Shown here: positions 1-7,801 of the stretch, in pieces
How the letters are laid out: the number at the start of each line of letters is the position of its first letter
Position numbering within the stretch: the first letter of the stretch is position 1
Source: Flavobacterium sp. UBA6135
Lineage (GTDB): Bacteria; Bacteroidota; Bacteroidia; Flavobacteriales; Flavobacteriaceae
Length of the DNA stretch: 41,933 nucleotides
NCBI RefSeq assembly: GCF_002428305.1
Contig: NZ_DIVJ01000043.1
Location: forward strand, 1-41,933
Reading direction: 5' to 3'
Program-made: the position numbers and the translations under genes
The notes under the pieces: model-generated
What the model saw: only the letters and a program-made list of their open reading frames with translations
What the model was told of the DNA's origin: nothing
The model's database searches: none

Positions 1-51
1 AACTAGTAAATATACGCAAGTTTATATAACTTATTTCATTTTTCAAAATAA

Positions 52-1779
52 CTATTCAAGTTTTTTCCTATTATTTTCATCCACCATGATATCTAACGGA
101 CTTTTTATTTTATCCACAGCACTTTTGGTCAAGTGCGTATAAATGGTTGTCGTCTTAATACTCGAGTGACCCAAAAACTGTTGAATGTAGCGAATGTCTG
201 TGCCATTCTCCAACAAGTGTGTTGCAAAACTGTGTCGCAAGGTATGTACGGTGGCTTTTTTGTCTAAACCACTTTTTTGCAAAGCTTGTCGCATTACCGC
301 CTGAACACTTGTAGTGCTGTAGGGCTCTCCGGCAAATTGACCCTCAAAAACATACTGCTTCCCTTTATACAATTCTTTATAGAGTTCTAGCGTGTGTACA
401 ATAGAATACGGTAACATCACCATACGGTCTTTCATTCCTTTTGCATTTTTTAAATGAATTTTATGTTCAGCAAACAAAATGTCCACCCATTTTAATGTTA
501 CAATTTCGCTTACTCGTAATCCGGCTCCATAACCAATCAATAACAATAATTTGTGTTTGGGGTTTTCCACTACCTGAAAAATTCGCAAACATTCTTCCAT
601 TGTCAAAACCGAAGGTAGTTTTTTCTCTTTCTTGGGTCGAGGTAATTTAAACGTGTAGAATTTTTTATCCAACACATTATGATAATAAAATTGAACACTA
701 TTCACCATTGTATGACCACTTGAGGCACTCAATCCTCGTTCCATCAAGGAAGCCAAATAACCAATGATGGCATCATAGTCAATCGTAGCAGGGTCTTGAT
801 AGTCAAAATGTTTTAAAAACTGAATAAATGCACTGCTATACGATTGTAAAGTGTTGTGGCTGTAGTTGAACGCCAAAATAGTATCCATCATTTTTGATAC
901 ATAAGGTTTGCCAATTTCCGGAACCTGATCAAAAATACGCGTCTTTGCATTTCGCAATTCAATTTGCTTCCGGTTGGGTAAATGTTTCTTTTGTAAATAA
1001 TTACTCGGAAGTTCGTTCGTAATTGCTACTTCTAAAACTTCCATCTGCAAACCCAAACTATCATAAGCCACAGGAGCCGCAGGAATCAAATAGCAATCTT
1101 TTGTTTTGCTGTAACGAGCCATCGAAAAACGTTTGATTTTTTCATGTATTGCTACTAATTTAGGCACATACACTTCCATCCAAGCAGTGTCCTCCAAATG
1201 GGGTCTAATGGTTATTTTCTCGCCTTTAAAACTTCGCTCTTTACTTAAATAATCTTCTCCAAAAAAATGGGGTGTCTCTAAAATTTGCTCAACCTTATTT
1301 TTAACATCGGGATGTCGCAAAGCCATATAACATTTATAATTGGCATTCCAATAAACACCTTTTACCAATAGCAACTGTTTGCTAATCAAATGATGATAGT
1401 TCAACTTAAAAACCCAATACTTACCTATATTAGTTAATAATTCTAACCGCAACTTTTGTGCTAACGAAACAGGGTTCGCTATATGGTCAGGATTGTTCAT
1501 GTTTTCAGAAGAACCTAACTGACGTTCGCTTTTGGCTATGGGTGGAAGGTCACGGCTACTCACTTCGCCGGCCACCGGTTGGGCTACAATTAAATTGGGA
1601 AATAACTTTTTTAAAACGCCATAATGCTCCTTTGAATAAGAAATATACCAACAACGATGCGTCTTGCTATAAACAGCACCAATGCCCTTCAATTGCTGCT
1701 GTACAGAATAATCCCGTTCAAAAAACAAACCTATTCGATAAGCACCTCTATGAAAAATCTTCCTAACAACTAATTCCAT
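52..1779 (-). CDS. Tyrosine recombinase/integrase with three N-terminal repeat modules
   Basis: A 575-aa site-specific recombinase that would cut and rejoin DNA through a covalent phosphotyrosine. The catalytic domain (about 395-560) has the full set of active-site residues: R422 in GAGLRVSEI, K447 in AKGMKDR, H512 and R515 in HTLRHSFATH, H538 in LGHSS, and nucleophile Y547 in TIYTHLT. A SAM-like core-binding domain lies at about 290-385. The N-terminal half is unusual: three degenerate repeats of about 48 residues (13-60, 120-167, 198-245), each a hydrophobic strand, a helix, then Y/W-S/N-x-T/N-x-x-C-W/Y-Y-h. Ordinary XerC/XerD proteins are about 300 aa and lack these. No phage or conjugation genes are near, and the adjacent DNA is rich in short tandem repeats. 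The recombinase assignment is secure; the substrate is unknown. It could be a resident invertase or an orphan integrase. Confidence 0.9.
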   Translation of the reverse strand: MELVVRKIFHRGAYRIGLFFERDYSVQQQLKGIGAVYSKTHRCWYISYSKEHYGVLKKLFPNLIVAQPVAGEVSSRDLPPIAKSERQLGSSENMNNPDHIANPVSLAQKLRLELLTNIGKYWVFKLNYHHLISKQLLLVKGVYWNANYKCYMALRHPDVKNKVEQILETPHFFGEDYLSKERSFKGEKITIRPHLEDTAWMEVYVPKLVAIHEKIKRFSMARYSKTKDCYLIPAAPVAYDSLGLQMEVLEVAITNELPSNYLQKKHLPNRKQIELRNAKTRIFDQVPEIGKPYVSKMMDTILAFNYSHNTLQSYSSAFIQFLKHFDYQDPATIDYDAIIGYLASLMERGLSASSGHTMVNSVQFYYHNVLDKKFYTFKLPRPKKEKKLPSVLTMEECLRIFQVVENPKHKLLLLIGYGAGLRVSEIVTLKWVDILFAEHKIHLKNAKGMKDRMVMLPYSIVHTLELYKELYKGKQYVFEGQFAGEPYSTTSVQAVMRQALQKSGLDKKATVHTLRHSFATHLLENGTDIRYIQQFLGHSSIKTTTIYTHLTKSAVDKIKSPLDIMVDENNRKKLE

Positions 1780-1925
1780 CTGGCGAATAATTAAACCACT
1801 AAAATAATAAAAATCAAAGAACTAACAAAAACATACAACCCAATTTTACATCATAAAACAACCTAAACTAAAAAATGAATAAATCAAGAGAACCAAGAGA
1901 ACCAAATAAACAAAAAAACTAACCT

Positions 1926-1988
1926 ACAACCCGCAACTCGCAACCCGAAACCCGAAACCCGCAACCCGTAACCCGCAACCCGCAACCC
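1926..1988. repeat. Tandem heptamer array, nine units of GCAACCC
   Basis: Nine consecutive 7-bp units of consensus GCAACCC, with single-base variants GCAACTC, GAAACCC and GTAACCC. They fill the gap between the recombinase and the unrecognised gene whose stop lies at 1995. The same heptamer occurs in reverse orientation at 24771-24798 after prfB, so it is a dispersed short repeat. Confidence 0.9.
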
Positions 1989-1994
1989 TTCACA

Positions 1995-2744
1995 TCATCC
2001 TAATCCACACAACACCACTTCAACCCCCTTCTCTTTCATCCTAATAGGCACAAACGTTCCATCTTGCTCCTCAAACGGCTGCAATTCCACCAAGTAAAAC
2101 AACACCCCCTCACCACTCGGCTCCACCGTCGGAAATCGATACCGCAACAACCGCTTGCAGCCTCTTTCTATCTGCCAATCACCGGAATACAATTGCCCAC
2201 TCATTTCCGTAAAGTCATAATTAACCACATGCAATCGAATGCCCACACATTCCAATCCCCAAGGCTTTTGAACAAGAACCAACCGCAACTGCTTCTTTTT
2301 CACCTCCGAAGTAAATACAAACCCACTATCCGGATTAAAAGCATAATCCTTGAATTGCTGTCGCACTTCCTCTTGCTCAAAAGCGGTAGCCAACAACCGC
2401 TGACCTCGTTCGTGTTCCATATCATAAACCAACAAAGCCCGCATTTTCTTAGTAAGTGAATTCACCACCGCTAAATTGTTTTCTTTAGGTAAAATACCCG
2501 TCAATAAGTCCCGCAACCCTTTACAACTTTTAGAAACCCGACCAAACTCACTCGCATTGTGGCGACAATTCGCATATTTAGCCAACTTTTTTAACGCCTT
2601 GCTCGTAAAGCCACTTTGCGTTCGAAGGATGTATTCACCATCCATTTTATAAACCACTAAACCACCTCCTAATCGCTTAGGAATCGGATAACCGGTTGGG
2701 ATAATTTTTGCCATTGTTGTAGGTTTTAAATGTTTCGAATTCAA
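1995..2744 (-). CDS. Conserved-looking hypothetical protein, unrecognised family
   Basis: A 249-aa soluble protein with no signal peptide or membrane segment. I do not recognise a named family. The N-terminus (MAKIIPTGYPIPKRLGGG) is the better start by content and would begin at 2714; the longer start at 2744 adds ten residues. The middle is basic and helical (SLTKKMRALLVYDMEHERG), and the C-terminal half alternates short hydrophobic strands. From memory, similar proteins with the PIPKRLGGGLVVYK-type opening recur as hypothetical proteins in Flavobacterium; this could not be checked. It lies in the same direction as the recombinase, separated by the heptamer array, and is followed on its 5' side by an 11-bp repeat array. 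Function unknown. Confidence 0.65.
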   Translation of the reverse strand: MNSKHLKPTTMAKIIPTGYPIPKRLGGGLVVYKMDGEYILRTQSGFTSKALKKLAKYANCRHNASEFGRVSKSCKGLRDLLTGILPKENNLAVVNSLTKKMRALLVYDMEHERGQRLLATAFEQEEVRQQFKDYAFNPDSGFVFTSEVKKKQLRLVLVQKPWGLECVGIRLHVVNYDFTEMSGQLYSGDWQIERGCKRLLRYRFPTVEPSGEGVLFYLVELQPFEEQDGTFVPIRMKEKGVEVVLCGLG

Positions 2745-2755
2745 CTCCGGTTTTC

Positions 2756-2803
2756 TTCGGGTTTGGTTCGGGATTGCTTCGGGGTTGTGGTACCCCTTGT
2801 TAA
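2756..2803. repeat. 11-bp repeat array A with conserved tail
   Basis: Three 11-bp units starting TTCGGG (2756-2766, 2767-2777, 2778-2788) run into the 20-bp tail GTTGTGGTACCCCTTGTTAA (2784-2803). The same tail, with one base changed, follows a second 11-bp array at 3283-3346. A tail shared by two arrays with different unit sequences suggests a composite dispersed repeat. Confidence 0.7.
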
Positions 2804-3007
2804 TAACTTATTCCTATCTATTTCCCAAAAATACATCCTTTTCCCAACCAATCCGCAGTATATCTGCACTTTATATCAACAATATAGTGAACAATTGAAC
2901 ACTTTTCCCCTCCCTAAAAACCCAAAAAGGATTTAATAATCTGTATAATTATTTTAGGACCGGCCAGTATGTTTAGGATTAAGAAGTATAGTTGTATAAC
3001 TATAATA

Positions 3008-3224
3008 ACCCGTTGGGTGTAATTATTTAATTCAAGATTATTTTGTTTTTTTACCACGAATTCTCGAATTATAAATTAATCAAACGCAATAATTTGTTCA
3101 TCTTCGATGAAAATTCGAAATAAATCGAATAATTATTATAAAAAATTAGTGGCCCGAGCGTAGCGAACAGACGAAGTAAATTAGTGGCAAATTTATTTCC
3201 AAAATTTAATTACACCCAACGGGT
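3008..3224. mobile_element. MITE copy 1, non-autonomous IS982-related element
   Basis: A 217-bp element without an ORF, bounded by perfect 18-bp inverted repeats ACCCGTTGGGTGTAATTA. It is almost identical (about three differences) to the reverse complement of the copy at 9804-10021. The same 18 bp bound the IS982-type element at 31387-32387, so that family's transposase is the likely mover. The interior holds small palindromes (TTCATC-GAA-GATGAA) and a GC-richer block absent from copy 3. The flanks, TATAATA on the left and TTATTTA on the right, do not match, so no target duplication is visible here. Confidence 0.9.
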
Positions 3225-3250
3225 TTATTTATTAATTTGTATAGCTAAAT

Positions 3251-3274
3251 CAGGACGGGTCACAGGACGGGTCA
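3251..3274. repeat. 12-bp direct repeat, two units
   Basis: CAGGACGGGTCA occurs twice in exact tandem between MITE copy 1 and the second 11-bp array. Confidence 0.85.
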
Positions 3275-3282
3275 ACTAGGAG

Positions 3283-3346
3283 GATACTCCGTAGATACCC
3301 CGAAGATACTCCATAGATACCCCGTAGTTGTGGTACCCTTTGTTAA
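3283..3346. repeat. 11-bp repeat array B with conserved tail
   Basis: Four 11-bp units alternate between GATACTCC and GATACCCC starts (3283-3326) and are followed by the tail GTTGTGGTACCCTTTGTTAA (3327-3346). In reverse complement the GATACCCCGAA unit reads TTCGGGGTATC, close to the TTCGGG units of array A. The two arrays lie on either side of MITE copy 1. Confidence 0.85.
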
Positions 3347-3417
3347 AAATTTAATATAGAAGAGTAAGCCCAATAAACACTTCCAATACCAACAACCCTT
3401 AGCATACAACCAAAAAC

Positions 3418-3942
3418 CTAAAACAACTCCAACTGATTCCCCTGCTCCAAAGCCAACAATTTCCTCTTTGCCGGTAAACCACCCGCATAACCCACCAACT
3501 CCTGATTACTACCAATAATCCGATGACAAGGAATGAGAATTGCTATAGCATTGGCTCCATTAGCCGCCGCTACAGCTCTTATCGCTTTAGGGTTTTCCAA
3601 ATGTTTAGACAACCCCATATAGGTTTGGGACTTACCATAAGGAACCGTCTGCAAGGCTTTCCAAACCGTTTGCTGAAAAGGCGTGCCCACCAACAACAAG
3701 GGAATGGTAAACACATCAAGCTTTCTTTCAAAATAAGCTTGCAACTGGTTTTGAGTTTCAGTAAGCAAAGGCGTAGGCTTTTCTTCAAAAACGACAGCTA
3801 AACCTTTTAAGATTCGAGCATCCACCTCAGTTCGCATGGAGCGATACCGCCAATCACACAAACAAAGTTGGTCGTTAAAATCCCCTAAAACGAGTTCACC
3901 CAAAGGTGATTTATAATACTGAATGGCTATACTACTAGACAT
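3418..3942 (-). CDS. ogt: Methylated-DNA--protein-cysteine S-methyltransferase
   Basis: A 174-aa suicide repair protein that removes alkyl groups from O6-alkylguanine or O4-alkylthymine onto its own cysteine. The active site IPCHRIIG holds the acceptor C139, followed by the conserved YAGGLPAKRKLL segment. The helix-turn-helix part (GTPFQQTVWKALQTVPYG) precedes it. An upstream in-frame ATG at 4026 would overlap the YeiH gene; the ATG at 3942 gives a typical start and normal Ogt length. It follows yeiH by 16 nt and may be co-transcribed with the sulfur-export genes, though its role is unrelated. It lacks the AraC-like domain of Ada. Confidence 0.93.
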   Translation of the reverse strand: MSSSIAIQYYKSPLGELVLGDFNDQLCLCDWRYRSMRTEVDARILKGLAVVFEEKPTPLLTETQNQLQAYFERKLDVFTIPLLLVGTPFQQTVWKALQTVPYGKSQTYMGLSKHLENPKAIRAVAAANGANAIAILIPCHRIIGSNQELVGYAGGLPAKRKLLALEQGNQLELF

Positions 3943-3958
3943 AATTGCATAAATGTGT

Positions 3959-4942
3959 TTATGAAACAAAAAACCAAATACCCAAACCAAGCAAAACGAT
4001 TTGGATAACAAAGATGAGCAATCCAAAAACCATCCCCCGCTTTCCGGACTGAATAAGCGACCTGAAACTCACTTTCAAACCAATGGCAGTCATCGCAATA
4101 GTTAAAATAACCTTACCGATTTCTGAAGTGGCAGTTATAAAACCCGTTGGCATAGCTGTAAGCGAGACTACTACAGTTATAAAGAGAAATCCCCACAAAT
4201 ACCAAGGCAATTGAAAATAGTGCTTCCAATGTTTACCTGTATTTTTTTGTGTCAAATAGGAAAAGAAAATCAATCCCGGAGACAACAAGGCCACTCGGGC
4301 TAGCTTGATGGTTAATGCTTGTTCTCCGATTTCTGAAGACATGGCATACCCGGCTCCCGCAACATTGCCCACAGAATGCAACGAACCTCCCAAGAGCAAA
4401 CTGCTTTCTAAGGTTGAAAATGAAAAAGCAGCTAAAAGCAAAGGCATAATCAACATACCTAGTGTTCCGTAAAAATTAACTACGGCAACGGCAACGCCCA
4501 CATCCTCTTTGTTTTTACTGACACTTGGAGCCAAAGCAGCAATGGCACTGGAACCGCAGATGGTTGTTCCAAAACCAACTAACCATCCAACGGAACTCGG
4601 ACAGTTAAGCTTCTTGGCAAGATATACGGTAAGAATCAAGAGAATAAAAACAACACTACCAATGAGTAAAAAACTCTCCCATCCCAGTTTTCCCATGTGG
4701 GTATAATTAATCCCAAAAGCCAGAAATATAATGGATAACTCCAACATTTTGTTGCCAATAAACCCAATACCCGGTTGAAAATGTGTGGGCATTGTAAATA
4801 TATTACCTACTAAAATTCCAAGCAGCAAACCCAAAACGATAGCGTTTAACGCACTGAATAAGTGAACCAACAACAGAACAACTGCAGCTAAAAACACTGA
4901 AAAAAGAATACCACTTAAGAGGGAATTTTTGGTGTTTTCCAT
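3959..4942 (-). CDS. YeiH/UPF0324 family putative sulfate exporter
   Basis: A 327-aa inner-membrane protein with about ten hydrophobic segments. The family signature FGTTICGSSAIAALAPSV in the middle and GGSLHSVGNVAGAGYAM further on identify the YeiH (UPF0324) family. Family members are annotated as putative sulfate exporters, mostly from gene context. Its ATG lies 1 nt beyond the tauE stop, so the two are probably translationally coupled. With TauE upstream and a Crp/Fnr regulator at the head of the cluster, export of an oxidised sulfur species (sulfite or sulfate) is a reasonable inference. The substrate is not shown by the sequence. Confidence 0.88.
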   Translation of the reverse strand: MENTKNSLLSGILFSVFLAAVVLLLVHLFSALNAIVLGLLLGILVGNIFTMPTHFQPGIGFIGNKMLELSIIFLAFGINYTHMGKLGWESFLLIGSVVFILLILTVYLAKKLNCPSSVGWLVGFGTTICGSSAIAALAPSVSKNKEDVGVAVAVVNFYGTLGMLIMPLLLAAFSFSTLESSLLLGGSLHSVGNVAGAGYAMSSEIGEQALTIKLARVALLSPGLIFFSYLTQKNTGKHWKHYFQLPWYLWGFLFITVVVSLTAMPTGFITATSEIGKVILTIAMTAIGLKVSFRSLIQSGKRGMVFGLLIFVIQIVLLGLGIWFFVS

Positions 4943-4943
4943 G

Positions 4944-5750
4944 TTACAAAACTAATTCTTTAATAATAATATAAAATCCCATTACCAATACAAACCATCC
5001 AAAACCTGCTTTTAATTTACTTCCGTTTATGGTCTTTGAAAGTCGGTTTCCTATAAAAATACCAAGGATAGAAAAAAAAGCAAACAACAAGAGTAACTTC
5101 CAATCAATTACTTGATCCGGTCTAATATCACCCAAAAAGCCAAGTAATGATTGCAAGGCTATAATGAAAAGTGAGGTACCCACTGCAATTTTCATTGGGG
5201 TTTTACCTAAAAAAAGCAAGGCGGGAACAATCAAGAACCCACCTCCCGCACCAACAAATCCGGCAAGCAAACCAATAAACAACCCTTGAGTAACAATAAG
5301 GAAATAATTTAACTCTTGGTTTGTTTCAGATGCTTCGGGTGTTGCAACCTTAGACATAATCATCTTAAACGCCGCTACAATCATGACTGCAGCAAAAACC
5401 AACATGATGAATACCGATTTTTGAACGGGAAAAAAAGAAGTTGGAAACAACACTTCGGGTAAACCGGGTACAATAAATTTACGGGTAAGAAATACCGCCA
5501 GCAATGTGGGAATGCCAAAAAGAAATACTTTTTTAAAATCCACAAGCTGTTGCTTGGCTCTTTGCAAACCACCAACCAGAGCCGTGGCTCCCACAATAAA
5601 CAAGGAATAAGCGGTTGCCAAAACCGGCTCTACAGCCATTACATATACCAAAATTGGAACAGCTAAAATAGAACCGCCACTTCCAATTAAGCCTAAGGTA
5701 ATGCCAACCAAAACGGCTAAAGAAAAGCCTATAATTTGAGTAAACTCCAT
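4944..5750 (-). CDS. TauE/SafE (TSUP) family sulfite exporter
   Basis: A 268-aa membrane protein with the internally duplicated TSUP fold. Each half carries the family glycine motif: GLIGSGGSILAVP in the first, GFVGAGGGFLIVPALLF in the second. About eight membrane segments are visible. The start at 5750 (MEFTQIIGF) places the first membrane segment correctly; an alternative start at 5807 would add 19 unlikely residues but sit 6 nt from the Crp/Fnr stop. Such proteins export sulfite or related anions, and in Staphylococcus aureus a TauE gene belongs to the CstR-regulated sulfide-response genes. This is one of three TSUP proteins in the window and the only one in a sulfur context. Confidence 0.9.
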   Translation of the reverse strand: MEFTQIIGFSLAVLVGITLGLIGSGGSILAVPILVYVMAVEPVLATAYSLFIVGATALVGGLQRAKQQLVDFKKVFLFGIPTLLAVFLTRKFIVPGLPEVLFPTSFFPVQKSVFIMLVFAAVMIVAAFKMIMSKVATPEASETNQELNYFLIVTQGLFIGLLAGFVGAGGGFLIVPALLFLGKTPMKIAVGTSLFIIALQSLLGFLGDIRPDQVIDWKLLLLFAFFSILGIFIGNRLSKTINGSKLKAGFGWFVLVMGFYIIIKELVL

Positions 5751-5761
5751 GCTTTTTTGTG

Positions 5762-5769
5762 CAAATGTA
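5762..5769 (-). promoter_or_regulatory. Possible -7 promoter element of tauE
   Basis: On the minus strand TACATTTG matches the Bacteroidota -7 consensus TAnnTTTG exactly, 12 bp upstream of the tauE start. It would give an almost leaderless transcript. Two GTTAC half-sites (5767-5771 and 5792-5796), the half-site also seen at the CstB-like promoter, lie here as direct repeats. No good -33 box was found. Confidence 0.35.
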
Positions 5770-5813
5770 ACGGGTATGAAACGAAATGTTGGTAACTTTT
5801 GATACAATTAAAT

Positions 5814-6443
5814 CTATACCAAAAACTCAATACTGGCTCGATGCAAACGAATCTTTCCTTCATTTTCTAAAACTTTCAACAGCCTGGAAACCACCACTCT
5901 TGAGGTATGCAAATCATAGGCAATCTCCTGATGGGTGGCATGAATCTCTCTGGAATTATTGATTTTAGATTTCTCATACAAATAGTTCAACAAGCGTTCA
6001 TCCATGTTCATAAATGCCAGATTATCAATAGCTAAAAGCATTTCTTTTAAACGATTGTTGTAACTATTAAAAACATAGTTTCGCCAACTTTTATACTTGC
6101 CTAACCACTCCTCCATTTTCTGCACAGGAATCATAATTACCTTTCCTTTTGTTTCCGCAACAGCTCTGATTTCACTTTTAGATTCTCCCATACAACAGGC
6201 CATAGTCATAGCACAAGTGTCACCTTTTTCTATGAAATATAACAGCAATTCACCTTCATCAAAATCTTCCCGCAATATCTTAATGGCTCCTTCTAACAAA
6301 AGCGGCATTTTTTTGATGTAATCGCCAAAATCAATCAAAACATCGCCTTCATTAAAGTCGCGAAGCAAAGAAACTGCTGTAATTTCATCAATCAAAGCAT
6401 CTTCAAAAATAAATCCGTAAGTGTTCTTTAAAAGCTCTTTCAT
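5814..6443 (-). CDS. Crp/Fnr family regulator with a cysteine cluster
   Basis: A 209-aa transcription factor with an N-terminal cyclic-nucleotide-binding-type beta barrel (about 15-130), a long dimer helix, and a C-terminal winged helix-turn-helix (about 165-209; HQEIAYDLHTSRVVVSRLLK, where SRVVVSRLL is the recognition helix). The barrel contains GDTCAMTMACCMG with C77, C83 and C84, which the classic CRP cAMP site lacks and which is not where FNR carries its Fe-S cysteines. The gene overlaps the upstream DUF1801 gene by 4 bp and precedes tauE-yeiH, so it probably controls them. A thiol- or persulfide-sensing role is inferred from the cysteines and the context. Confidence 0.88.
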   Translation of the reverse strand: MKELLKNTYGFIFEDALIDEITAVSLLRDFNEGDVLIDFGDYIKKMPLLLEGAIKILREDFDEGELLLYFIEKGDTCAMTMACCMGESKSEIRAVAETKGKVIMIPVQKMEEWLGKYKSWRNYVFNSYNNRLKEMLLAIDNLAFMNMDERLLNYLYEKSKINNSREIHATHQEIAYDLHTSRVVVSRLLKVLENEGKIRLHRASIEFLV

Positions 6444-6901
6444 TTTTTTGGTTTTATATTCAATTCATACATTTGAATCCAGTCGGATATGGTCATTTTA
6501 GTTAGTAATTCTCCAATTAAATCATAGGGAATATGTTCCGGTTTTTTAAAGCGAATGCAGCTTTTTCCCATGTCTAATTTGGAGCTAACGTGTTTTGGAT
6601 ATTCTGCCACAAACCAATCATACAACTCCTTTTGAACATACATTCCCATGTGGTAAACGTTAATAGAATTCTTTTGAGAAGCCATTCCAAAAAAAGGCAA
6701 AGGTTGTTTAGGATCACAATGATACCCATTGGGATAAAGGGAATGTGGTACACAATAGCCCATCATGCCATAACCCATAGCTTCTTCAAATCCTTTTGGT
6801 AAGTTCTTTAAGGTGATAGCCCTAAGCTTTTGTATCGCTTCTTTACGGTCTTGAGGTAATGCGTTGATGTAATCATCAACAGTTAAAGCAGAAGATTGCA
6901 T
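6440..6901 (-). CDS. DUF1801 (YdhG/YjbR-like) domain protein
   Basis: A 153-aa cytosolic protein of the DUF1801 type, recognised from the opening (VDDYINALPQDRKEAIQKLR), the central FEEAMGYGMMGYCVP, and the late KSCIRFKKPEHIPYDLI. Members have a compact YjbR/CyaY-like fold and no firmly established function. It is the first gene of the minus-strand cluster and overlaps the Crp/Fnr gene by ATGA at 6440-6443, implying coupled translation. The link to sulfur genes may be incidental. A divergent gene starts at 7002 on the other strand. Confidence 0.85.
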   Translation of the reverse strand: MQSSALTVDDYINALPQDRKEAIQKLRAITLKNLPKGFEEAMGYGMMGYCVPHSLYPNGYHCDPKQPLPFFGMASQKNSINVYHMGMYVQKELYDWFVAEYPKHVSSKLDMGKSCIRFKKPEHIPYDLIGELLTKMTISDWIQMYELNIKPKK

Positions 6902-7001
6902 AGATTTAAATTTTTATAAAATTAGAAAAAACTATGGAATAGCAAGATTGTTATAAATTATTTATCGAAATTTGATAAACAAAATAGCTAAAAAAAAAAT
7001 T

Positions 7002-7760
7002 ATGAAAAAAGTACTCCTGGGTTTCTTATTGCTTCATTTCTCTGTAAATGCTCAATTGAAAGCGGTTACGTATAAAGATGGTAACCAAACACTGAAAGGA
7101 TTTGCCACGCAACCCAAGAAGCCAAATGCTGAAAAATCAGGTGTTTTAATTTTACCGGCTTGGATGGGAATTGACAATCATTCGAAAGAAGTCGCACAAC
7201 AACTATCAGATTTGGGCTATCATGCTTTTGTGGCAGATATATATGGCGAGGGCAACTATCCCACTTCTACCAAAGAAGCAGGCCAACAGGCGGGATATTA
7301 TAAAAATAATGTAGCCGATTACCAACGTAGAATTCAGTTGGCTTTAAATGAATTGATTCAGACCGGTGCAAACAAAAATAAAATTGTTGTGATAGGCTAT
7401 TGTTTTGGAGGCACAGGTGCTCTTGAAGCCGCACGTGGTGGAATGAACATACAAGGTGTTGTTTCCTTTCATGGAGGCCTAGGCAAAGCAGAAGACCGAT
7501 TGGTTGACACTATTCAACCAAAAGTTCTGGTATTACACGGAGCTGATGATCCATTTGTACCGGAAAAAGAAGTGGCTGCTTTTCAAAAAGAAATGCGTGA
7601 CGCCAATGCTGATTGGCAAATGATTTATTATGCGGGAGCGGTTCATTCCTTCACCAATAAAAGTGCGGGTACTGATAATTCAAGAGGTGCTGCCTATAAT
7701 GAATTGGCAGACAAACGCTCGTTTCAACATTTTTTGACTTTTCTCAAAGAAGTTTTATAA
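7002..7760 (+). CDS. Secreted dienelactone hydrolase family protein
   Basis: A 252-aa alpha/beta hydrolase with a signal peptide (MKKVLLGFLLLHFSVNAQ, cleavage after Ala). The Cys-Asp-His triad of dienelactone hydrolases is visible: nucleophile C134 in GYCFGG, Asp at 182/183 in HGADDPF, and H215 in GAVHSFT. The start at 7002 is chosen because it begins the signal peptide; an in-frame ATG at 6972 adds ten Lys/Ile-rich residues that would disrupt it. Members hydrolyse small ester or lactone substrates; the substrate here is unknown, and periplasmic location argues against a chlorocatechol pathway role. The M28 peptidase gene follows in the same direction with its own promoter. Confidence 0.9.
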   Translation: MKKVLLGFLLLHFSVNAQLKAVTYKDGNQTLKGFATQPKKPNAEKSGVLILPAWMGIDNHSKEVAQQLSDLGYHAFVADIYGEGNYPTSTKEAGQQAGYYKNNVADYQRRIQLALNELIQTGANKNKIVVIGYCFGGTGALEAARGGMNIQGVVSFHGGLGKAEDRLVDTIQPKVLVLHGADDPFVPEKEVAAFQKEMRDANADWQMIYYAGAVHSFTNKSAGTDNSRGAAYNELADKRSFQHFLTFLKEVL

Positions 7761-7774
7761 TTCATAAGAATTAG

Positions 7775-7782
7775 TATATTTG
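7775..7782 (+). promoter_or_regulatory. -7 promoter element of the M28 peptidase gene
   Basis: TATATTTG is an exact match to TAnnTTTG, 19 bp before the ATG at 7802, giving a short leader. A clear -33 TTTG box is not seen; a T-run lies at 7753-7756. Confidence 0.5.
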
Positions 7783-7801
7783 TTCAAAATCAAGATACTT
7801 T

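Noticed and set aside
1926..1988. Heptamer array as a CRISPR or telomere-like array
   Set aside because: There are no spacers, no cas genes and the unit is 7 bp; it is a simple tandem repeat.
52..3346. Prophage or integrative element bounded by tRNA-His
   Set aside because: No phage, relaxase or conjugation genes lie between, and no direct repeat of the tRNA 3' end was found near the recombinase.
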